Both the position numbers and the translations under genes were made by a program. From Comamonadaceae bacterium (GTDB taxonomy: Bacteria; Pseudomonadota; Gammaproteobacteria; Burkholderiales; Burkholderiaceae_C), in the NCBI GenBank assembly GCA_027483665.1, contig JAIXUC010000003.1:1-64000 (forward strand): DNA of 64,000 nt, in the 5' to 3' direction. The notes below the pieces were generated by a model that worked only from the letters and a program-made list of their open reading frames with translations, was not told the DNA's origin and did not search any database. Shown piece after piece: positions 30,452 through 39,305 of the stretch (the first letter of the stretch is position 1; each line of letters opens with the position of its first letter).

Positions 30452-32469
30452 CCATCCGCAAAGAACTTTGGTTCGGCTTCATCCTGATGGCGATCATCAT
30501 CGCCGGCACCGGATACATGCTGCTGTCTGCTCCGCAGATCACCAACGGCCACCTGGGCCTGATGATGTTGTCGCTGGTGGTGGTGGCCATCATGCTGGGC
30601 TTCCCGACAGCCTTCACGCTCATGGGCATGGGCATGATCTTCACGTGGATCGCCTACGAAGAGAACACGTCCAAAACACTCACGCTGATGGTGCAAAGCG
30701 CCTTCAAGGTGATGGGCAACGACGTGCTCATCTCCATCCCGCTGTTCGTCTTCATGGGGTACTTGGTCGAGCGCGCCAACCTGATTGAGAAGCTCTTCAA
30801 AAGCCTGCACTTGGCCATGGCCCGTGTACCTGGCTCGCTCGCTGTGGCCACGCTGTTCACTTGTGCGGTGTTCGCCACCGCCACCGGCATCGTCGGCGCA
30901 GTGGTCACGCTCATGGGCTTGTTGGCTTTCCCACAAATGCTTCGCGGCGGCTACGACGTGCGCGTGTCAGCGGGTGCGATCACCGCCGGCGGTTGCTTAG
31001 GGATTCTGATTCCGCCGAGCGTGATGCTCATCGTCTACGGAGCCACAGCCGGTGTATCGGTGGTGCAGCTCTACGCGGGAGCCTTCTTCCCCGGCATCAT
31101 GCTGGCGGGCCTGTACATCATCTACGTGATCGTGCTGGCCAAGCTCAAGCCGCACCTCATGCCACCGCTGTCGGCAGAAGCCCGCTACGTGCCGCTGCCA
31201 TCACTCAGCGAGACCATTGCCAAGGAGATCTCGCAAGTGGCTCTGCCTGGGCTGGTGCGTGCCCTCAAAGGCCAGCGCAACGTGGCCGTGCCGACTGGCT
31301 ACATCTTGCGCCAGCTCGGCATCACGCTCTTGCCGGCTTTGGTCTTCGTATTGGTCACGGCGTTCAGCTGGCACCTCAACACCAAGCCAGTGCCGGTGGA
31401 GGCTCCTGTGGTCGCCGGCACCAGCGAGGGCGGCATGCAGTCGCTGGAAGCGCCGCAGGCCCAAGAGGCTTCCGGCGGTGTACAAGAGCCGCCCGCTGAA
31501 GGCGACTTGGCCGAGCCGAAGGAAGATGGCGCATTGGCAGAGCCCAAGGCCGACAGCGGCCTGTCTGAGCCTCCCGGCTCGACGGCTGCAACGCCTGCTG
31601 CCTCCGGTGAACCAAGCGCAGCCGCCGCCCCCTCCCAGGCGCCGACTGCCGCTACGGACGCGTCGGTGGGCGAGCCGCCAGCCCCAGCGGCAGACGTGGC
31701 CGATGCACCACGCACCGCGCCCAGCACGGGCTGGTGGGTGGGCGTGGCCATTGGCTTGGGCGCGTTGACGGCCTTCTATGCCTTGCTCAGCTTCCAGCGC
31801 TTGGAAGTCTTCAAGATGCTGCTGTCCAGCTTCTTCCCGCTGGTGGTACTGATCCTGGCGGTGCTGGGCTCCATCGTCTTTGGCCTGGCCACACCCACCG
31901 AGGCCGCAGCCATCGGCGCTTTGGGCGGTTTTTTACTGGCCGTGGCCTACCGCCAGTTCAACATGACCGTGCTGAGAGAGTCGGTGTTCCTGACCGCCAA
32001 AACCAGCGCCATGGTGTGCTGGTTGTTCGTGGGCTCAGCCATCTTCTCTGCGGCCTTTGCGCTGCTGGGTGGACAAGAGTTGGTGGAGAACTGGGTGCTG
32101 TCGCTCAACCTCAGCAAGACCGAGTTCCTCATCCTGAGCCAGGTCATCATCTTCGTGCTGGGTTGGCCGCTGGAGTGGACCGAGATCATCGTGATCTTCA
32201 TGCCCATCTTCATTCCGTTGCTGGACAACTTTGGTGTGGACCCGCTGTTCTTCGGTTTGCTCGTGGCGCTGAATTTGCAGACCGCTTTTCTGAGTCCACC
32301 GGTGGCCATGGCGGCCTTCTACCTCAAGGGGGTGAGCCCGCCGCATGTCACGCTGAACCAGATTTTTGCGGGCATGCTGCCCTTCATGGGTATTCAGGTG
32401 ATTGCCATCATCTTGCTCTACAACTTCCCGGCCATCGGCATGTGGCTGCCAACGGTGCTGTACCGGTAG
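30448..32469 (+). CDS. TRAP transporter large permease, DctM family, with long internal insertion
   Basis: A 673-residue large subunit; ordinary DctM proteins are about 430 residues. The first half shows FTCAVFATATGIVGAVVTLM and GCLGILIPPSVMLIVYGATA, and the second half has PTEAAAIGALGGFLLAV and FLSPPVAMAAFYLKG. Between them lies an extra stretch of roughly 240 residues. Residues about 312-427 of it are Pro/Ala/Glu-rich and disordered in appearance, flanked by two extra hydrophobic spans. DctM drives Na+-coupled import. Reading frame is open throughout, so the insertion is real rather than a frameshift. Confidence 0.92.
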   Translation: MTIRKELWFGFILMAIIIAGTGYMLLSAPQITNGHLGLMMLSLVVVAIMLGFPTAFTLMGMGMIFTWIAYEENTSKTLTLMVQSAFKVMGNDVLISIPLFVFMGYLVERANLIEKLFKSLHLAMARVPGSLAVATLFTCAVFATATGIVGAVVTLMGLLAFPQMLRGGYDVRVSAGAITAGGCLGILIPPSVMLIVYGATAGVSVVQLYAGAFFPGIMLAGLYIIYVIVLAKLKPHLMPPLSAEARYVPLPSLSETIAKEISQVALPGLVRALKGQRNVAVPTGYILRQLGITLLPALVFVLVTAFSWHLNTKPVPVEAPVVAGTSEGGMQSLEAPQAQEASGGVQEPPAEGDLAEPKEDGALAEPKADSGLSEPPGSTAATPAASGEPSAAAAPSQAPTAATDASVGEPPAPAADVADAPRTAPSTGWWVGVAIGLGALTAFYALLSFQRLEVFKMLLSSFFPLVVLILAVLGSIVFGLATPTEAAAIGALGGFLLAVAYRQFNMTVLRESVFLTAKTSAMVCWLFVGSAIFSAAFALLGGQELVENWVLSLNLSKTEFLILSQVIIFVLGWPLEWTEIIVIFMPIFIPLLDNFGVDPLFFGLLVALNLQTAFLSPPVAMAAFYLKGVSPPHVTLNQIFAGMLPFMGIQVIAIILLYNFPAIGMWLPTVLYR

Positions 32470-32578
32470 CGAGCAAGGCGCGCCGCGCCAGTGGCGCCGC
32501 ATGTGCCCATGCGCGTGGCAGCGCATGTGCCCTGGCGGGTTCGAGCTGCGCTCAGGCTGCGTTCGGACCGTAAGTGGC

Positions 32579-32642
32579 CGGCCCGACGCACGCCGGGCCG
32601 CATCGCGCTATAAGCGGCATCGAACCGACTTTTCAGTCGGTT
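32579..32642 (+). terminator. Two hairpins after the TRAP operon
   Basis: CGGCCCG/CGGGCCG (32579-32585 and 32594-32600) and AACCGACT/AGTCGGTT (32623-32630 and 32635-32642, TTTC loop) lie between the dctM-type gene and osmF. T-runs are weak, so termination may be partial. Confidence 0.55.
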
Positions 32643-32681
32643 TGCCTTTCACTGTTCTCTTCAGTCAAGCGGAGGTGCCTC

Positions 32682-33662
32682 ATGTCCCATTCTTTTTCCC
32701 TTGCTGCCCGCCATCGACGACGCACGGCTTTGCTGGCGTGGGTGCTGGTGTTGGGCGCGGCCTTGCTGGCGCATTCGAAAGCCGATGCGCAGGCCAGTGC
32801 GGCGGCCAATGCATCGGCGCCTTTGCGCGTGGCTTCCAAGATCGACACCGAGGGCGCCTTGCTGGGCCATTTGGTGTTGGGTGTGCTGCAGGCCAACGGC
32901 ATTCCCACCGTCAACCGCGTGCAGCTGGGCGCTACCCGCATCGTGCGCGGTGCGCTGTTGGCTGGTGAGATCGACCTCTACCCGGAATACACCGGCAACG
33001 GTGCCTTCTTTCACAGCGACGACAAAAACCCAGCCTGGAAGGACGCGGCCAAGGGCTACGAATTGGTGCGCGGCCTGGACGCGCAAAAGCACCAGCTCGA
33101 ATGGTTGGCCCCGGCGCCCGCCAACAACACCTGGGCCATTGCCGTTCGGCGCGATGTGGCAACAGCCAATCAACTGAAGTCTTTGGCCGACTTGGGCCGC
33201 TGGGTCAGCGCAGGTGGGCGCTTCAAATTGGCAGCCTCGGCCGAGTTTGTAGAGCGTGCCGATGCACTGCCCGCGTTTCAGACGGCTTATGGATTCAAGC
33301 TCAGCCAGCCGCAATTGCTGGTGCTGGCGGGCGGCGACACCGCAGTCACCATCAAGGCCGCAGCCGAGCAGACCTCGGGCGTCAACGGCGCCATGGTCTA
33401 TGGCACCGACGGTGCCGTGTCGGCCTTGGGGCTGGTGGTGCTGGAAGACCCCAAAGGCATCCAGCCGGTGTATGCGCCAGCGCCGGTCATCCGCGCTGCG
33501 GCGCTGGCGCGCTACCCGAAGGTGCGCGAGTTGCTGGCACCTGTTTTCGCGAGCCTCGACGGGCCGACTTTGCAATCGCTCAATGCGCAGATCGCCATCG
33601 AAGGGCGCGATGCGCGCGTGGTGGCTCAGACGTACCTGAAGTCGCGCGGTTTCATTCAGTAA
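32682..33662 (+). CDS. osmF: Glycine betaine/osmoprotectant ABC transporter substrate-binding protein
   Basis: A 326-residue periplasmic protein with a signal peptide (LLAWVLVLGAALLAHSKADA). The mature part has the OpuAC/QAT fold segments VASKIDTEGALLGHLVLGVL, GEIDLYPEYTGNGAFF and VYGTDGAVSALGLVVLEDP. GGAGGTG at 32671-32677 fixes the ATG at 32682. The four-gene order (binding protein, long permease, ATPase, short permease) matches Escherichia coli yehZYXW, so osmF/yehZ is the closest named counterpart. Substrate specificity is inferred. Confidence 0.86.
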   Translation: MSHSFSLAARHRRRTALLAWVLVLGAALLAHSKADAQASAAANASAPLRVASKIDTEGALLGHLVLGVLQANGIPTVNRVQLGATRIVRGALLAGEIDLYPEYTGNGAFFHSDDKNPAWKDAAKGYELVRGLDAQKHQLEWLAPAPANNTWAIAVRRDVATANQLKSLADLGRWVSAGGRFKLAASAEFVERADALPAFQTAYGFKLSQPQLLVLAGGDTAVTIKAAAEQTSGVNGAMVYGTDGAVSALGLVVLEDPKGIQPVYAPAPVIRAAALARYPKVRELLAPVFASLDGPTLQSLNAQIAIEGRDARVVAQTYLKSRGFIQ

Positions 33663-33665
33663 AGC

Positions 33666-34946
33666 GTGGGCCAGTCGCGCCACACTTTGGCTGTGCTGGG
33701 GGGCTTGGGGACACTGGCCCTGGTGGTTGGGCCGATGGTCACGCAAGCGCCCAACCGCTTGGCTCAGTCCGAGGGCTTGGGCGTCGCCCGAGTCGTGGTC
33801 AGTTTGCTCGGGCCTTGGCCACCGACGTCCGTGTTGCTGACGGCGCTGTTGGTCTTGGGCTGCCTGCTTGCCGCGGCGCTCTGGAGTAGGCGCAGCAAGC
33901 TTCCGCCCCAACGTGGCGCAGGCGCGCCCACCACCTCGGTCACCCACTCTTGGCAACAGATAGCCGCGGCCTTGGCTGTTGCCCTCTTGCCCGCCACTGG
34001 TTTGTGGATGGCCGGGCGCTACGCCCAGCAAGTGGCGCAGGCTGACAGCTTGGCGCGGGTGTCGGTGGGCTGGGGCTTGTGGTTGGTTTTGGCTTGCGCA
34101 CTCCTGGCCTGCCGCACGCTCATGACTTTTTCTGCCAACAACGGTGTGACCCCAGAGGATGCGAGCCATGCCGGGCGCAGTGCCTGGGTCTGGTTGTCAC
34201 CTGCTGGCGCTTTGCTGGTGTTGCTGCTGCCCTTGTGCGCTTTGCTGGCAGCCGGTGCGCTGGATGATTTGTCCCTGTTGCGTGAGTACGCGCAACGGTC
34301 CGATGTGTTTGCCGAGGCCATCGGCCAGCACCTGCGGCTGGTGGCTTGGACTGTGGTCTTGGCCTTGTTGCTGGGGGTGCCTTTGGGCTTGCTCGGTGCT
34401 GCGCGAGCCGCGTGGGGTCAGGCTTTGGGTGCGGTGCTGGGCGTCGTGCAAACCATTCCCTCGGTGGCTTTGTATGGCTTGGGCATGGTGCCATTGGGCG
34501 CGCTGGCGGTTGCATCGCCTTGGCTGGCCTCCTGGGGTTTGGCCGGGGTGGGCACCTGGCCAGCGGTGCTGGCGCTGTGGCTCTATGCCTTGCTGCCGGT
34601 GGTGCAGGGCACCTTGTCGGGCTGGCAGCAGGTGGACGTTGCGGTGCTCGAGTCCGCGCGGGCCATGGGTTTGTCTCGATCTCAGGTGTGGTGGCGCGTG
34701 CGCGCGCCGCTGGCCTTGCCGGTGCTGCTGGGGGGTGTGCGCGTGATGGTCGTGCAGGTCATTGGGCTGGCCGTGGTGGCGGCGCTCATTGGCGCTGGTG
34801 GCTTTGGCAACCTGGTGTTCCAAGGGCTCTACAGCAGCGCGCTCGACTTGGTCTTGCTGGGGGTGTTGCCGGTGGTGCTGTTGTCGCTGCTGGCCGATGC
34901 GCTCTTGGGCGCCTTGGCGCAAGCCACGGCGCGTGGTGCTGCATGA
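33666..34946 (+). CDS. yehY: Osmoprotectant ABC transporter permease (long form)
   Basis: A 426-residue permease. The N-terminal 200 residues contain several extra spans. The C-terminal part is a standard OpuBB-type domain with LLGVPLGLLGAARAAW and the EAA-like loop ESARAMGLSRSQVWWRVRAP. The length and layout match YehY. The start is GTG at 33666, three bases after the osmF stop; no ATG retains the first span. A 43-base gap separates it from the ATPase. Confidence 0.86.
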   Translation: MGQSRHTLAVLGGLGTLALVVGPMVTQAPNRLAQSEGLGVARVVVSLLGPWPPTSVLLTALLVLGCLLAAALWSRRSKLPPQRGAGAPTTSVTHSWQQIAAALAVALLPATGLWMAGRYAQQVAQADSLARVSVGWGLWLVLACALLACRTLMTFSANNGVTPEDASHAGRSAWVWLSPAGALLVLLLPLCALLAAGALDDLSLLREYAQRSDVFAEAIGQHLRLVAWTVVLALLLGVPLGLLGAARAAWGQALGAVLGVVQTIPSVALYGLGMVPLGALAVASPWLASWGLAGVGTWPAVLALWLYALLPVVQGTLSGWQQVDVAVLESARAMGLSRSQVWWRVRAPLALPVLLGGVRVMVVQVIGLAVVAALIGAGGFGNLVFQGLYSSALDLVLLGVLPVVLLSLLADALLGALAQATARGAA

Positions 34947-34989
34947 ACGGTCTAACGCCGCGCGCCATGCACCGTTCGCGGAGCAATTC

Positions 34990-35988
34990 ATGATCGAACT
35001 GCGCGGTGTCAGCAAGCGCCATGGCGGTGTGCAGGCGGTGCACTCAACCAACCTGCACGTCGCAGTCGGAGAGCGCGTGGTGTTGGTGGGGCCTTCAGGT
35101 GCAGGCAAGTCGACGCTGCTGCGCATGGTCAACCGCCTGGTCGAGCCCGACACCGGCTCGGTGTGGGTGGGCGGCGAAGACACGGCGCACGTGCCGCTGG
35201 ATGCGCTTCGCCGTCGCCTGGGTTATGTCATTCAGTCCAACGGGTTGTTTCCGCATTGGCGCGTCGCCGACAACATCGCCACAGTGCCGCGCCTGCTGGG
35301 CTGGCCAGAGCCTCAAGTGAATCAGCGCGTGCAAGAGCTCATGGACTTGTTGCAACTGCCCCCCGAGCTGGGCCTGCGCTGGCCGCACGAGTTGTCGGGT
35401 GGCCAGCAGCAGCGCGTGGGCGTGGCGCGTGCGCTGGCTGCCAAGCCGCAGGTGTTGTTGCTCGATGAGCCCTTCGGCGCGCTCGACCCGATCACCCGCG
35501 TTGAGTTGCAAGCCGAGTTGCTGCGCTTGCAAGACGCCTTGGGCACCACACTGCTGATGGTCACGCACGACATGGACGAAGCGCTGCGAATCGGCCAGCG
35601 CGTGGCCGTTCTGCGCGACGGTGTGCTGCAACAAGTGGACACGCCCTTGGCCTTGCTGCTGCGCCCGGCCAACGACTTTGTGCGTGCCTTCGTCGGCGGA
35701 CGAGCCGCTGGCCTGCGTGGCCTGGCTTTGCAGACCGTAGCGCAGCGCATGCGGCCAGTACCTGTGCCAAGCGCGGCCCCGTCTCATGTGGGCGCCCCAG
35801 CGCCGGGGCAGCCCACGGCACTTGGTCTGCAGCGAGCACGAGCCTTGCTGCCCGAGGACAACCTGTACCAAGCCTTGTCCGACATGGTGTTGCAAGGCGC
35901 GCAGGTGTTGCCGGTGCTGTCGCTGCAAGGCCAACACATTGGCGACTTGCACCTGAGCGACTTCGTTTTGCCGCCCGCGTCCACATGA
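34990..35988 (+). CDS. yehX: Osmoprotectant ABC transporter ATP-binding protein
   Basis: A 332-residue ATPase. Walker A is GPSGAGKS, the Q-loop lies in YVIQSNGLFPHW, the signature is LSGGQQQRVGVARA, Walker B is VLLLDEPFGALD, and the switch histidine is in LLMVTHDMDEA. The C-terminus (about 245-332) has a CBS-like tail. GGAG at 34980-34983 supports the ATG at 34990; the open frame upstream belongs to the permease region. Its stop overlaps the next permease start by 4 nt. Confidence 0.93.
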   Translation: MIELRGVSKRHGGVQAVHSTNLHVAVGERVVLVGPSGAGKSTLLRMVNRLVEPDTGSVWVGGEDTAHVPLDALRRRLGYVIQSNGLFPHWRVADNIATVPRLLGWPEPQVNQRVQELMDLLQLPPELGLRWPHELSGGQQQRVGVARALAAKPQVLLLDEPFGALDPITRVELQAELLRLQDALGTTLLMVTHDMDEALRIGQRVAVLRDGVLQQVDTPLALLLRPANDFVRAFVGGRAAGLRGLALQTVAQRMRPVPVPSAAPSHVGAPAPGQPTALGLQRARALLPEDNLYQALSDMVLQGAQVLPVLSLQGQHIGDLHLSDFVLPPAST

Positions 35989-36737
35989 AGGTCCGCATGA
36001 ACGCCCGCACCCTGGCTTGGCGCAGGGCTGTGCTCTGCACGGCCGCGGTGTTGGTCTTGGCTTGGGTCATGCCGCAAACCCAGCCGCTGTTCGCTGCAGC
36101 CTTTCCTGAGCTGCCGCGCGCCATGTATTTGCAAGAGCCGTTCTTGCACTTGCTCGCCCGCCACGCCGGGCTGGTGCTGCTGGCCAGCGCGGTGTCGCTG
36201 CTGGTGGCCCTGGTCGCCGGTGTCGCTGGCACCCGCCCGGCGGGCCGGGCACTGGCACCGCTGTTGGAGCAACTGGCCGCCATCGGCCAGACCGTACCGC
36301 CGGTGGCGGTGTTGGCGTTGGCGGTGCCGGTGTTGGGTTTCGGTGCTGCGCCGGTGCTGATCGCACTCATGCTCTACGGCTTTCTGCCCGTGCTGCATGG
36401 CGTGCTGGGCGGTTTAGGCTCGGTGCCGCAGACCTTGCAATCAGCCGCCAGAGCGCAGGGTCTGTCGGCGTGGCAGTGTTTGTGGCGGGTGGAGTTGCCA
36501 CTTGCGGCCCCGGTCATCTTGGCGGGTCTGCGCAGTTCGGTGGCCGCCAGCACCGGCACGGCCACGCTGGCGGCCACTGTGGGCGTGCCGACCCTGGGCG
36601 CGCCAATCATTCTGGGACTGACCGGCTTCAACACGGCCTACATCGTGCAAGGGGCCGTGTTGGCGGGTGGCTTGGCGATTGCTCTCGATCAAGTCTTGGT
36701 GGTGATGCAGCGGCGCTGGGAGTGGCTGCGGGTTTAG
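35985..36737 (+). CDS. yehW: Osmoprotectant ABC transporter permease (short form)
   Basis: A 250-residue permease with about six spans and the EAA-type loop SAARAQGLSAWQCLWRVELP. GLRSSVAASTGTATLAATVG lies in the following helix. It completes the two-permease QAT complex and corresponds to YehW. The ATG at 35985 overlaps the ATPase stop. A 735-base gene-free region follows. Confidence 0.88.
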   Translation: MKVRMNARTLAWRRAVLCTAAVLVLAWVMPQTQPLFAAAFPELPRAMYLQEPFLHLLARHAGLVLLASAVSLLVALVAGVAGTRPAGRALAPLLEQLAAIGQTVPPVAVLALAVPVLGFGAAPVLIALMLYGFLPVLHGVLGGLGSVPQTLQSAARAQGLSAWQCLWRVELPLAAPVILAGLRSSVAASTGTATLAATVGVPTLGAPIILGLTGFNTAYIVQGAVLAGGLAIALDQVLVVMQRRWEWLRV

Positions 36738-36794
36738 GCCCACTCGCAAGCTGCTCATCCGTGCGCTTCGGTGCCCGCCAGCAGGAGCTTGCCA

Positions 36795-36866
36795 AGACCT
36801 CGCTTCAGGTGTCGGCTTCTTCATTCCTCTGTTCATGCAGGCACAGACCTCGCGCCAGGTGTCGGC
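36795..36866 (+). repeat. Pair of 22-bp direct repeats
   Basis: AGACCTCG-n-CAGGTGTCGGC occurs at 36795-36816 and 36845-36866, 50 bp apart, with two mismatches. It opens the gene-free stretch 36738-37472. Confidence 0.6.
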
Positions 36867-36874
36867 GTCCGGCT

Positions 36875-37316
36875 CGTTCTCCGGCCCACGCTCGCGGGCG
36901 GCTGTTCTTGGTGTGCTCGGGTTGCTGCGTTAACTACGCTTGTAGAGCGCTTGGGTGCTGGCAACCGCGAATGGGGCCTGCGCCCGACTCCAGCCACCGA
37001 CCCCTGTGAGTGGCGAAGTGGAGCGCCTGCTGGTGCGCGCCGGAAGCGCTGCAGCGCGGAGCCGGGGTTGCTCGCTAGCGCTGCTTCACTCGACGCCCCA
37101 CACGGCGGGCGGACAGTTTGCAGCCCAACCACTTCCTGTCGGGCACGCGGGCTGTTCGCCCCGCCACCACATCTGCTGCGCAAAGCCCGGTGGTGCGGGT
37201 GTCCGGGCGGAGGCCTCATTCGCGGTTGCCAGCACGTGAGAACGCCACAAAAGGCGTTAACGCAGCAGCGCAAGAGCACCAAGAACAGCCGCCCGCGAGC
37301 GTGGGCCGGGAGAACG
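36875..37316. repeat. Long inverted repeat (about 112-bp arms)
   Basis: Arms 36875-36988 and 37203-37316 are reverse complements with three well-conserved blocks. These are a 33-bp identical block (36881-36913), a TGCTGCGTTAAC block, and a GTGCTGGCAACCGCGAAT block. The DNA between the blocks has diverged. The spacer (36989-37202) has no convincing gene. Conserved ends and a variable middle suggest two copies of a dispersed repeat in opposite orientation, or a miniature transposable element. No open frame here reads like a protein. Confidence 0.8.
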
Positions 37317-37338
37317 GATCCCGCGCCGCCGGGCACAG

Positions 37339-37468
37339 CCCAGGTGTGGCGACTGGCGCTAGCCCGACCCCAACCAGCCGCCCAGGTGTGGCGAACGGCG
37401 CCAGCCTGACCCCAACGCCGCCAGGCACTGCCTGGGTGTAGCAATAGGCGCCAGCAGGCCCCATCCCC
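37339..37468 (+). repeat. Imperfect tandem repeat, three units of about 42-49 bp
   Basis: Units begin at 37339, 37381 and about 37430. Each starts with a CCCAGGTGTGGC-like core, followed by GGCGCCAGC and CCCCA. They sit just before the 3' end of the minus-strand gene that follows. Confidence 0.65.
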
Positions 37469-37472
37469 AGCA

Positions 37473-37844
37473 TCAGCTTCTGATCAGCCAACCCACGACC
37501 ACCACAACCAACACCGCAACCACCCATACCAACCTGCGCACCAAACGCCGGTTGGCCTCTATGCGCGCCACGAGTTGGGTGTTTTGCTCTGCCAGCGCGC
37601 TGATGAGTTCGCTGGCAGCTATCAGGCGGCGGTCCAAATCGGCCGACTGCGCGCGCAATGCGTCGACCTGCGCCGACAGGGGCAAGGCTGTGGCATCGAC
37701 GGCGGTGTGGGTTGCTGACGGGGGCGCGGGCTTCTTGGTGGCCTGCCCCCACAACTGGCGCGCCCGGTCGGCTACTTTCGGAGCGTTTTCGATGACGGTG
37801 GTCCAAGGGACAGCCTTCAACACCGTGAGCCAAGGAATGGGCAT
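37473..37844 (-). CDS. Hypothetical tail-anchored coiled-coil protein
   Basis: A 123-residue protein of unknown function. Residues about 55-98 form a likely coiled coil (LSAQVDALRAQSADLDRRLI, ALAEQNTQLVARIEANRR). The last 20 residues are one strong membrane span (LVWVVAVLVVVVVGWLIRS) with no domain after it, so it should be C-terminally anchored with a cytosolic body. It starts two bases after the esterase stop and is likely co-transcribed with it. Confidence 0.75.
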   Translation of the reverse strand: MPIPWLTVLKAVPWTTVIENAPKVADRARQLWGQATKKPAPPSATHTAVDATALPLSAQVDALRAQSADLDRRLIAASELISALAEQNTQLVARIEANRRLVRRLVWVVAVLVVVVVGWLIRS

Positions 37845-37846
37845 GC

Positions 37847-39166
37847 TCAGTCTCCTGCGGAGGGCGCGCGCGGGTGCGCCATGAAGAACCGAAGCATCTC
37901 TTCGGATGCATCAGGCCCGAGCGGGTCGGTGTAAGAACCTGCGGAGCGCCCGCCCGACCAGGCATGTCCCGCGCCATGCACCAACCAGTGCTCAGTCGCC
38001 GGGTGATCGGGCCCTGCTGCATGCACCGAGCGGGTGAAGCGCCTGCCGCCGCCACGAATCGTGTTGGCCGCTACGTCGGCCACGCGGGCCGTGTTTTGGC
38101 GCTCTTCCCCCTTGCGCTCCAGGCGAGCCGCAGCAATCAACTGAACGCCATTGCTGGGATGAACCACCGAGTCGTCATCGCCATGGAACACGATGACTGG
38201 CAGCGGCAGCGCTACCGATCGCGGGCTGGCAGCGCCCTGAAAAGGCATGCCCATGCCACTGCCGCGCAAGCCGCCGTTCATGGCCATCAAAGCTTCGGGG
38301 AGACTGTGCGCAGCACCTGGGGCCAGACCCGAATGCACCCCCACGGCTGCAAATACATCGGGGTAGGCAGCACCCAGCACCGCAGCCATGGCGCCGCCCG
38401 CGGACAGCCCAGCGGCATACACGCGCAGGGGGTCCAAGCCCTCGCTCTGTACGATGTGCCTGGACAGGTCGGCCAACAAACCCACCTCGCCCTCGCCTCG
38501 CTGCTGGTGCTTGGCCACGAACCATTGCCAGCAACGCTGCGGGTTGGCTTCAGCCGATTGCTCCGGGTAGAGAACCACCAAGCCCAGCCTGTCTGCCCAC
38601 TCGTTCATGGCCGTGCCTGCAGCGAAGTCGTCTGCACTTTGCTTGCAGCCGTGCAGCATGACCACCAAGGGCAAGGCCTGGCCTTGCTCGCTCTTGGCCC
38701 GGTCGGCACCGGCAGGTGTGTAGAGCTTGTAGGAGCGGGACAAGCCAGCAAAGCTGTGTTGGCCCTTGATGAATGTGCCTGCGCCGCTTTTCGCCCAGGG
38801 CTGCTGGCTGGACTTGGGCGGGGCCGCTGGTGTGTCGGGGGTTGGCGCAGCAGGTGCTGGCGGGGATTCGAATGATCGGGGAGTCGTTTCAGGTGAAGCT
38901 TCGGGTCCAGCAACGGGCGCCGATACCGGAGCCGGTGCAGCCATCGGCGGGGCTGGCGCCGGCAACGCTGGCACCAGAGGGGGGCTTTGGGCCTCGGATG
39001 GCTGAGGCTGAGGCTGCGGCTGAGGCTGAGGCTGAGGCTGCGGCTGCGGCTGCGGCTGAGGGTTGGCCCGCAACGCGCTCTGGATGGCAGCAGTGGCTGC
39101 CTTGAGTTCACCGGCGCGGGTGAGCCGAGTGACATCGCGCATCAGGTCAAGCAAGCGGTGGGTCAT
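37847..39166 (-). CDS. Extracellular PHB-depolymerase-family esterase
   Basis: A 439-residue alpha/beta hydrolase. The catalytic domain (about 135-439) has the oxyanion region VMLHGCKQSADDFA, the nucleophile motif GLSAGG, and the catalytic His in GAGHAWSGG near the C-terminus. PHB depolymerases and feruloyl esterases share this fold, so substrate is open. The N-terminal third is a Pro/Gln and Pro/Ala-rich linker including about ten PQ dipeptides encoded by a hexamer repeat. The ATG at 39166 was preferred to TTG 39187. No clear signal peptide is seen. Confidence 0.85.
   Translation of the reverse strand: MTHRLLDLMRDVTRLTRAGELKAATAAIQSALRANPQPQPQPQPQPQPQPQPQPQPSEAQSPPLVPALPAPAPPMAAPAPVSAPVAGPEASPETTPRSFESPPAPAAPTPDTPAAPPKSSQQPWAKSGAGTFIKGQHSFAGLSRSYKLYTPAGADRAKSEQGQALPLVVMLHGCKQSADDFAAGTAMNEWADRLGLVVLYPEQSAEANPQRCWQWFVAKHQQRGEGEVGLLADLSRHIVQSEGLDPLRVYAAGLSAGGAMAAVLGAAYPDVFAAVGVHSGLAPGAAHSLPEALMAMNGGLRGSGMGMPFQGAASPRSVALPLPVIVFHGDDDSVVHPSNGVQLIAAARLERKGEERQNTARVADVAANTIRGGGRRFTRSVHAAGPDHPATEHWLVHGAGHAWSGGRSAGSYTDPLGPDASEEMLRFFMAHPRAPSAGD
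39000..39061. repeat. Hexanucleotide tandem repeat encoding (PQ)n
   Basis: About ten uninterrupted GGCTGA/GGCTGC hexamers run inside the esterase gene and encode Pro-Gln on the minus strand. Because the unit is six bases, slippage would change the linker length without breaking the frame. Confidence 0.85.
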
Positions 39167-39305
39167 TGGGCCATTTTGCGCATTCAAGGTGTAAGCGCTG
39201 GGTCAGTCTTGCTTAAGCCACAGATGGCGACTACCGCACAGACCGAAGCGCCCAAGTCACCCCAGTTCCAAAGGGGGGCATGGGTTCCTCAGAACAATCG
39301 GGCCC

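Noticed and set aside
36833-37444. Overlapping frames of about 200 codons in the repeat-rich gap
   Set aside because: The similar peptides on both strands come from the inverted repeat itself. No start context or domain supports a gene.
39000-39061. CRISPR-like array
   Set aside because: The repeats are six bases without spacers and lie in a coding linker. No CRISPR array or cas gene is present in the window.
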